A DNA stretch of 6,829 nt from NCBI GenBank assembly GCA_015494185.1, contig WGBT01000277.1, positions 1 through 6,829 on the forward strand. Direction: 5' to 3'. This DNA comes from Hyphomicrobiales bacterium. Its GTDB lineage: Bacteria; Pseudomonadota; Alphaproteobacteria; Rhizobiales; S144-35. The translations under genes and the position numbers were made by a program. Positions within the stretch are counted from its first letter, which is position 1, and each line of letters starts with the position of its first letter. Of this stretch, positions 1 to 4,899 are shown piece after piece. The notes beneath the pieces were generated by a model. That model did not search any database. It was not told the origin of the DNA and saw only the letters and a program-made list of their open reading frames with translations.

Positions 1-7
1 ATCTATT

Positions 8-34
8 GAGCGCCGCGCCGTGGGTGCGGCGCTC
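8..34. repeat. GC-rich hairpin (inverted repeat)
   Basis: GAGCGCCGC (8-16) is perfectly complementary to GCGGCGCTC (26-34). The stem can extend inward to 12 pairs (8-19 with 23-34, one G-T wobble), leaving a 3-base loop. No T-tract follows on either side, so it is not a textbook intrinsic terminator. It could be a degenerate terminator of an upstream gene, an RNA element, or a single copy of a CRISPR-type palindromic repeat. One copy cannot decide among these. Confidence 0.6.
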
Positions 35-47
35 GCATCCTCGCATC
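32..47. repeat. 8-bp perfect tandem duplication
   Basis: CTCGCATC occurs twice back to back (32-39 and 40-47). The first copy starts inside the 3' arm of the hairpin at 8-34. Likely a small replication-slippage duplication; no function can be assigned. Confidence 0.7.
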
Positions 48-87
48 TGTGTGTCTATCAAGTGCAACCTGTGGAAAACGGAAAGGG

Positions 88-97
88 GCAAGCTTGC
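88..97. repeat. 10-bp palindrome upstream of cas3
   Basis: GCAAGCTTGC is a perfect 10-bp palindrome lying 80 to 89 bases before the cas3 start codon. It could be a regulator binding half-site pair, but it is short enough to be chance and there is no second copy nearby. Confidence 0.3.
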
Positions 98-130
98 GGC
101 CGGTTTCTCGTTTTGGGGGATTGCGCTAGC

Positions 131-161
131 TTGTCCTGCAACCAAAGGGTTTAAAAAGTAT
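131..161 (+). promoter_or_regulatory. Weak candidate promoter for the cas operon
   Basis: TTGTCC (131-136) resembles a -35 box. It is followed by the A/T-rich run at 150-161, which could supply a -10 element (TAAAAA at 152-157 gives a 15-base spacer, AAGTAT at 156-161 gives 19). Neither spacing is ideal and no hexamer matches consensus well. It is offered because it is the only A/T-rich block before the first gene. No sign of an operator or riboswitch is clear. Confidence 0.2.
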
Positions 162-162
162 T

Positions 163-169
163 GAAAGGG
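163..169 (+). promoter_or_regulatory. Ribosome binding site of cas3 (weak)
   Basis: GAAAGGG ends 7 bases before the GTG at 177. It is a modest Shine-Dalgarno match but supports this GTG as the start. The only other upstream option is closed by the in-frame TGA at 162-164. Confidence 0.5.
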
Positions 170-176
170 CTGGCGT

Positions 177-2846
177 GTGGCGGCGTTTGCAGAATCATTT
201 AAACAATTGACGGGGCATGAACCCTATCGCTGGCAGGTCCGCCTGTTTGAAACGTTTTGCCGTGGTGACATTCCGGCCGCCCTGGATTTGCCCACCGGGG
301 CGGGGAAGACCGCCGTCATGCCAATCTGGCTGCTGGCGCGCAAGGCGGGAGCAGCAGTGCCGCGGCGTCTCATTTATGTGGTCGACCGGCGTGCTGTTGT
401 CGATCAGGCAACAACGGTTGCACAGGACATTGCGGAAAAATATCCAGAGCTTGCCGTTTCGACGCTGCGGGGGCGGCTGGCTGATAATCGTGCCTGGTTT
501 CAGGACCCGGTGCGGCCTGTCATCGTGGTGGGCACCATCGATATGATCGGTTCGCGGCTGTTGTTTTCCGGCTATGGGGTGTCAAAGGGCATGCGGCCGC
601 TGCAGGCGGGGCTGCTTGGGGCGGACAGTCTGGTGGTGCTCGATGAGGCGCATTTGTCTGCCCCGTTCGAGGCGCTGTTGCGGGCGGTGGCGGATGAGCG
701 GCAAGGCTGGCGGAAGCCGCCCGTTCCGGCCATGCGTTTCATGGCGCTGTCGGCAACCGGGCAGCAGCCGGAGGACGGGCATGGCGTAGGTGATCCCGTC
801 TTCCGTCTTCGGGAAGAGGAGCAGGCGGATGAGCCCATCAGGAAGCGCCTCGAAGCACCCAAACATTTGAAGGTCGAGGCAATAGCGGACGGCAAGCTGG
901 CCGAGGAAATGACCCGGCGGGCGTTGGAACTGGCGGGTGGCAATCAGCGCGTTTTGATCTATTGTGACAGCCGGAAAATGGCAGTCGATGTCGGTGAAAA
1001 ACTGCGCAAGGCGCTCAACGCCCAGGACAAGAAGGCCAAGCTTGGCGAGACATGTGTTGCCTTACTGGTGGGGGCGCGCCGGGTGCGCGAGCGGGAGCAG
1101 TTGGCCCGGCATCCGGCCTATGTCCGTTTTGCGCGTGCGGAAGAGCGTGGGGCTGAGACTGCTCCGGCCTTTTTGGTGGCGACGGCAGCAGGCGAGGTCG
1201 GTGTTGATCTCGATGCCGATCACATGATCTGCGATCTGGTGCCGTTCGAGCGCATGGTGCAGCGGCTGGGCCGTGTCAACCGGGCAGGGCGTGCGGTGCC
1301 TGCGATGGTGGATGTGCTCGTCGATGCCAAGGCGGCCAGAAAGGGCGAGGAAGAGCGCCTTGGCCATGTCAGGCGCCTGCTGGAAGGGCTTCCGCCTGTG
1401 GATGGCGATCGCCGGCTTGCCAGCCCGGCAGCCCTTGCCCGATTGCGCAATGATCCTGAGAAGGCGCAGTTCATTAAAGACGCAACGACACCTGATCCGC
1501 TGCGTCCGCCATTGGAGCGTGCAGCGGTTGAAGCTTGGTCCTTGACCTCGCTGAAAGACCATACAGGCCGGCCCGAAGTGGCGCCCTGGCTGCGCGGTTG
1601 GGGTGATAACGACCCGCAGACGCAAATTGTGTGGCGCGAATATTTGCCCTGGCGTGTGGGCGCAAAGAAGCCGGATCCAGAAACCGTCGAGGCGTTCTTT
1701 TCTGAGGCCCGCCCGCATCTGTCGGAAATCCTGGATACGGAAACGAGGCAGGTCGATGAGACTTTGCGGAAACGTGCAGACAAGGTGTTGGCTGAGCAGC
1801 CTGAGAGCGCTGGTTATCCGGCGCTGATCATTCTGGAAAGGGATGGGCGGTTTCGCGCAGCCTATACTATTGGCCAGTTAGCCGGGTTGACAGGGGCTGA
1901 GAACAAAGCACGGCGGGATGCGTTGTTACGTGATCTTCGCCATGCCACCGTCATCGTCAGCCGGGCGCTTGGCGGTCTGAACAAGGAAGGGTTGCTGGAT
2001 GCCAAGGCGAAAGGCGATGAGCTTGTCACGCTGGACCGGGCTTGGGACGAAGACAGCGCAGGCGCGCCGTCTCTGGCCGAGATAGGCTATCAGGTAAGGA
2101 CCGCCGGGGCGGGGGAGCCGGGGGGCGGATGGACGCCGGTTTATCATTGTCCCATGGGCGAAGACGACAGCGATGAAGCGGGTGACAAGGACCTTCTTGT
2201 TTACGTGTTTCGGGGACGCAAACAGCCAGCTGCGGGAGACTGGGCCGTCGCCGCCCGGGAACAGTCTTTGCAAGAACACCATGCGTGGGCCGAACAGGAA
2301 GCGCGCCAAATCGCTCAAATGCTTGGCCTGCCGCAAGAGCTGAGTGAGGCGCTTGCTGCCGCAGCAGCTCTGCATGATGCCGGCAAGGCTTGTGAACGCT
2401 GGCAGGACTACGCCAACAATGCCGCAGCCTTCAGGCAGGATCCGGCAAAGGCATTGGCCAAATTTTCCGGCAAGGCCAATAGTGACAAGCTGAAACTTGG
2501 TGAAGGCGCCTTTTATCGCCATGAATTCGGTTCGCTGCGGGTGGCGGAGGAAAACGAGCGGATCAAGGCGCTGCCCGCCCCGATGCGGGACCTTGCCCTG
2601 CATTTGATCGCCGCGCATCATGGCCGCGCCCGGCCGCTTATTCCGCCTTATGACGATGACAGCCCGCCTTCCATGACACAGGCGCGGGCGCGGGATGTGG
2701 CGCTTCGGTTTGCCCGGTTGCAGCAGGAATGGGGGCCTTGGGGGCTGGCCTGGCTCGAAGCCTTGTTTCGCACCGGGATCGACTGGCGCGCCTCGGCGCG
2801 GCTGCAGGAAGAAGAGGCGCAAGGCGCAAAGGAGGCTGTGGAATAA
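177..2846 (+). CDS. cas3: Type I-G (I-U) CRISPR-associated helicase/nuclease Cas3, HD domain C-terminal
   Basis: This is the 889-residue Cas3 of a type I-G system (GSU0051 family). It should unwind the target strand displaced by the crRNA effector and degrade it. The DExH helicase comes first: Walker A PTGAGKT (39-45), DEAH (156-159), SAT (192-194), motif IV around VLIYCDS (259-265), motif V ATAAGEVGVDLD (335-346) and motif VI QRLGRVNR (362-369). A long accessory region follows, then a Gly-rich linker near 644-654. The HD nuclease lies at the C-terminus: H701/H702, HD pair 733-734 in LHDAGK, RHE (H782), AHHG (H814, H815), and Asp869 in IDWRAS. All expected metal ligands appear present, so both activities are predicted intact. 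Helicase-then-HD is the reverse of most type I Cas3 proteins and is typical of I-U/I-G. GTG start: in-frame TGA at 162-164 blocks extension, and the Tyr-x-Trp-Gln region at 17-20 needs a start this early. The stop overlaps the csb3 start by one base. Confidence 0.95.
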   Translation: MAAFAESFKQLTGHEPYRWQVRLFETFCRGDIPAALDLPTGAGKTAVMPIWLLARKAGAAVPRRLIYVVDRRAVVDQATTVAQDIAEKYPELAVSTLRGRLADNRAWFQDPVRPVIVVGTIDMIGSRLLFSGYGVSKGMRPLQAGLLGADSLVVLDEAHLSAPFEALLRAVADERQGWRKPPVPAMRFMALSATGQQPEDGHGVGDPVFRLREEEQADEPIRKRLEAPKHLKVEAIADGKLAEEMTRRALELAGGNQRVLIYCDSRKMAVDVGEKLRKALNAQDKKAKLGETCVALLVGARRVREREQLARHPAYVRFARAEERGAETAPAFLVATAAGEVGVDLDADHMICDLVPFERMVQRLGRVNRAGRAVPAMVDVLVDAKAARKGEEERLGHVRRLLEGLPPVDGDRRLASPAALARLRNDPEKAQFIKDATTPDPLRPPLERAAVEAWSLTSLKDHTGRPEVAPWLRGWGDNDPQTQIVWREYLPWRVGAKKPDPETVEAFFSEARPHLSEILDTETRQVDETLRKRADKVLAEQPESAGYPALIILERDGRFRAAYTIGQLAGLTGAENKARRDALLRDLRHATVIVSRALGGLNKEGLLDAKAKGDELVTLDRAWDEDSAGAPSLAEIGYQVRTAGAGEPGGGWTPVYHCPMGEDDSDEAGDKDLLVYVFRGRKQPAAGDWAVAAREQSLQEHHAWAEQEARQIAQMLGLPQELSEALAAAAALHDAGKACERWQDYANNAAAFRQDPAKALAKFSGKANSDKLKLGEGAFYRHEFGSLRVAEENERIKALPAPMRDLALHLIAAHHGRARPLIPPYDDDSPPSMTQARARDVALRFARLQQEWGPWGLAWLEALFRTGIDWRASARLQEEEAQGAKEAVE
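2106..2128 (+). other. G-rich tract in cas3 encoding a Gly-rich linker
   Basis: Runs of 4, 5, 6 and 2 G residues (2106-2109, 2111-2115, 2120-2125, 2127-2128) fall within 23 bases. The encoded stretch (roughly residues 643-652, Gly, Ala, Glu, Pro and Gly-Gly-Gly) looks like a flexible linker between the helicase/accessory part and the HD domain. Three long runs plus one short run could form a two-tier, less likely a three-tier, G-quadruplex. Confidence 0.35.
2828..2835 (+). promoter_or_regulatory. Ribosome binding site of csb3
   Basis: AAAGGAGG lies inside the last codons of cas3, 10 bases before the ATG at 2846. It is a near-perfect Shine-Dalgarno sequence and decides the csb3 start in favour of 2846 over the in-frame start at 2729, which lies deep in cas3. 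Confidence 0.85.
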
Positions 2847-3745
2847 TGGGCCAATCCACGATCCCCGTCGATTTCCTCAACCCGGGTCAGGTTTTCGCCT
2901 GCATGGGTTTTCTGGAAGCCGCCCATATTTTGTGCGGCCCGGCAGAGGGCGGTTTTGTGTGGCAAAACGCGCATGATCCGCAGGGGGAGTTCATGCTTGC
3001 GGCGGCGGGCGCTGACAATCCTGTGAAAGAGGTGCTGGCGTTTTTGGTTGGGGCGGAACTGCAGGAGCTTGCACCAAGGGGCTGGAAAATTCCCAAGCCG
3101 AAGAAGTCGGATGCCAACCGAAACATTGTGGCTGTTGAAACCTTTGGTGCTTCAAAGGCTGATAATACCTCCCTGCCCATACAGCTTAGGTGTGGCGATT
3201 TCCCAGAAGTCTTATTATCGCATTGGATGGATGGTTCCTCGCGCAACGAATTCAAGCTTTATGCCGGCAACAGGTCAGCCTTTACCATCGCGCAGGATAT
3301 GCTGATGGGAAAGGTCAAACAATTGAAAAAGGGAAAAAAGGTTGAAGCCGAAGGAATTCGGCAGCTTTGGCACAAGGATCAAGAAACATTGGTTGCTGCG
3401 CCGTTTGACACGCTGACTTCGCTTGGCGGCAGTTTCAATTTTGATCCGCGTGGAGCCTGGGTGGCGCTTGATGCAGGTTATTCGCCCAACGATCAAAATC
3501 ATGATGTTGAAGCATCGCCCGTCGTGGAACTCATGGCCGCGTGGGGGCTTCAGCATACCCGTCCGCAGGACCTTGGGGGGCGCAATGTCAGTTATGCCAT
3601 ATGGCAAAACCCTTTGCCGCCGGTTTTGGCGCGTGCGGTTCTTGGAAATTCGGCCGCTATTGGGCAAATCCGCCGTTTTCAATTTCAGATTGCCTTGTCT
3701 GGCAAGAACAAGGTCGTAACGATTGCCACAGAGGAGAGCTCTTGA
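2846..3745 (+). CDS. csb3: Type I-G (I-U) CRISPR-associated protein Csb3 (Cas8-like position)
   Basis: This 299-residue protein belongs to the Csb3 (GSU0052, 'Dpsyc') family. The family replaces the larger Csx17 in one branch of I-U/I-G systems and is thought to act as the large, Cas8-like subunit of the effector. Family marks visible: NPGQVFACMGFLEAA at 12-26; YAGNRSAFTIAQDML starting at residue 139; a Lys-rich stretch at 152-165; and the strongest block, residues 188-217, which includes DTLTSLGGSFNFDPRGAW followed by ALDAGYSPNDQ. No catalytic motif, signal peptide or membrane segment is seen, so a structural or target-recognition role is likely. Exact biochemical function of Csb3 is not established to my knowledge. 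The start at ATG 2846 overlaps the cas3 stop by one base (TAATG), and the stop overlaps csb1 by one base (TGATG). A possible programmed frameshift site lies at 3334-3362. The middle of the gene is more A/T-rich than cas3. Confidence 0.87.
   Translation: MGQSTIPVDFLNPGQVFACMGFLEAAHILCGPAEGGFVWQNAHDPQGEFMLAAAGADNPVKEVLAFLVGAELQELAPRGWKIPKPKKSDANRNIVAVETFGASKADNTSLPIQLRCGDFPEVLLSHWMDGSSRNEFKLYAGNRSAFTIAQDMLMGKVKQLKKGKKVEAEGIRQLWHKDQETLVAAPFDTLTSLGGSFNFDPRGAWVALDAGYSPNDQNHDVEASPVVELMAAWGLQHTRPQDLGGRNVSYAIWQNPLPPVLARAVLGNSAAIGQIRRFQFQIALSGKNKVVTIATEESS
3334..3362 (+). promoter_or_regulatory. Candidate -1 ribosomal frameshift signal inside csb3
   Basis: The heptamer A AAA AAG (3334-3340) is in the reading frame required for tandem -1 slippage (codons AAA AAG, Lys164-Lys165). 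Six bases later a perfect 6-bp hairpin begins: GCCGAA (3347-3352), loop GGAA (a GNRA tetraloop, 3353-3356), TTCGGC (3357-3362). In the -1 frame the next codons are GGT and TGA (3343-3345), so slippage would give a 166-residue protein ending in Gly. This is the same arrangement as in E. coli dnaX (same heptamer, one codon, then UGA). There is no well-spaced upstream Shine-Dalgarno-like stimulator: GGAAAGG at 3308-3314 lies 19 bases away. The sequence is seen; function is inferred. Confidence 0.35.
3731..3736 (+). promoter_or_regulatory. Ribosome binding site of csb1
   Basis: GAGGAG lies 8 bases before the ATG at 3745, inside the last codons of csb3. It fixes the csb1 start at 3745; the in-frame start at 3541 would add about 68 residues read out of frame through conserved csb3. 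Confidence 0.8.
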
Positions 3746-4896
3746 TGACAGACCCAATCCCGCTCACCGATGAGCTGCTTGATCAATGGGCGGATGATCG
3801 CAACGGTCCTGTTGCGCTGCATCTCAAACAGAAGCTTGTGCCTGTCGAGGGGGAGGGCGGGGTGATCTTCCCGCCGACTTATGCCGATATCGGCTATTGC
3901 ATCGACACGCTTTCCGACGGCACCAAGATCGCCCAGATCGACAGCGTCGGCTCCCAGGCCAACCGCATGGAGCCTTTGTTCAAGGCGGCCCGCGATGGTG
4001 AGCCGGAAAACCCGCTTGCCAAACTCGTCCCGCAGATTGAAATTGAGATTGGCAATCAGGAAAGAGTTTCTCTGCTCGACCTGGCCCACCGCGCAGGCGA
4101 TGCGGTGGTGCGTTCCGCGCCTGGCCTTATGGAGAAAATGGAAGAGGCATTTGGGACGTTGAAGCGGACCGGCGATGCGGAGCCGCTGGCCCGTCTTGCG
4201 CCGACATCTTTAGTGTTTGGCGTTTGGGATTCACGCGGTTCCAGTAATCACAAAGTGCCAAGGCTGGTGCGTTCGCTGATCCGCGCCTATGATGTGGAGG
4301 TTTTGCATTCTGCCGCCCAATTCAATTCGGTCTGGAAATTGTTGAGTGAGGAGCAGCAAAATGTTCTATTGACAGAAGAGAAGAAACCGAAACGTCACAA
4401 ACGATCTGAAATCGGGCTTGCCGATGCGCCTGCTGTTTTTCGCAACACAAAATTGCCACAGCAAATCAACGGGCAGTTTAATCAGGAAGCGCGCGTGCTT
4501 GGCGGGGTGATCCCCAATGGGGATATTGTCCGCGAAGTCACGGTCAATCTGGTGGCGTTGCGCAGTCTGGGGGCGGCAAGCGAAGAGCGCAGCCAGATTT
4601 TGCGCCGCTATCTGCTTGGATTGACCCTGCTTGCGGCCACAACCGATCAGGAAATGTATTTGCGGGAAGGCTGCCATTTGCGTTATGCGGGCGATGAGAT
4701 TTGGCAGATCATCCCAAGGCGCGGCGAGCTTGAGGCTGTCGATCTTCATTCAGAAGATGCGCAAGCTCGCCTCTACCAATATGCGGTGCAGTATCACGGC
4801 AAGTTTCAGCCAGAAGAGCCGCAAAGTCCCTTCAAATTCAATATCAAGGAAGCGAAGAAGCTCTTGATCAAGAAGGACGATGGAGATGAGGCCTGA
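3745..4896 (+). CDS. csb1: Type I-G (I-U) CRISPR-associated RAMP protein Csb1 (Cas7)
   Basis: This 383-residue protein is the Cas7 of the system (GSU0053/Csb1 family), the repeated backbone subunit that coats the crRNA spacer. In the characterised type I-G effector of Thioalkalivibrio sulfidiphilus seven copies were found; the number here is not known. Family marks: FPPTYAD at 42-48, an IDTL stretch near 54-57, the signature DSVGSQANRME at 66-76, and LVFGVWDSRGS near 156-166 followed by PRLVRSLIRAY. A very basic segment (KKPKRHKR at 213-220) sits in an A/T-richer part of the gene and may be a loop contacting nucleic acid; that is inference. No nuclease motif, signal peptide or membrane span is visible. 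The start at 3745 overlaps the csb3 stop by one base and has a good ribosome binding site. The stop TGA (4894-4896) is 3 bases before csb2. An upstream in-frame extension into csb3 is rejected. Confidence 0.94.
   Translation: MTDPIPLTDELLDQWADDRNGPVALHLKQKLVPVEGEGGVIFPPTYADIGYCIDTLSDGTKIAQIDSVGSQANRMEPLFKAARDGEPENPLAKLVPQIEIEIGNQERVSLLDLAHRAGDAVVRSAPGLMEKMEEAFGTLKRTGDAEPLARLAPTSLVFGVWDSRGSSNHKVPRLVRSLIRAYDVEVLHSAAQFNSVWKLLSEEQQNVLLTEEKKPKRHKRSEIGLADAPAVFRNTKLPQQINGQFNQEARVLGGVIPNGDIVREVTVNLVALRSLGAASEERSQILRRYLLGLTLLAATTDQEMYLREGCHLRYAGDEIWQIIPRRGELEAVDLHSEDAQARLYQYAVQYHGKFQPEEPQSPFKFNIKEAKKLLIKKDDGDEA
4888..4891 (+). promoter_or_regulatory. Ribosome binding site of csb2
   Basis: GAGG at 4888-4891 lies 8 bases before the ATG at 4900; a second GGAG is at 4882-4885. 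Both lie in the last codons of csb1 and support the 4900 start. Confidence 0.6.
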
Positions 4897-4899
4897 GCC

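Larger units (their letters stand above)
1..176. other. Non-coding region upstream of the cas operon
   Basis: I see no gene in these 176 bases. The stretch holds a GC-rich hairpin (8-34), a perfect 8-bp tandem duplication (32-47), a 10-bp palindrome (88-97), and an A/T-rich segment (about 141-166) directly before the cas3 start. An in-frame TGA at 162-164 bars any upstream extension of cas3. The region probably carries the operon promoter and perhaps the end of a preceding transcription unit, but no upstream gene is visible. Confidence 0.6.

Noticed and set aside
8..34. Intrinsic terminator
   Set aside because: Strong stem but no T-tract on either side, so kept only as a hairpin.
70..78. DnaA-box-like TGTGGAAAA
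   Set aside because: One mismatch from the reverse consensus and only one copy; no other origin features.
1062..1718. 218-codon - strand frame in cas3
   Set aside because: Overlaps helicase motifs V and VI on the coding strand; no recognisable domain.
1926..2822. 298-codon open frame on the - strand opposite the Cas3 HD region
   Set aside because: Antisense to conserved HD motifs; composition rich in Arg, Pro and Gly is typical of a shadow frame.
2729..2845. Longer Csb3 starting at 2729
   Set aside because: The added residues are an out-of-frame reading of the conserved Cas3 C-terminus, and the near-perfect AAAGGAGG before ATG 2846 marks the true start.
3541..3744. Longer Csb1 starting at 3541
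   Set aside because: The extension is Cys- and Trp-rich shadow sequence inside csb3; GAGGAG before ATG 3745 supports the short form.
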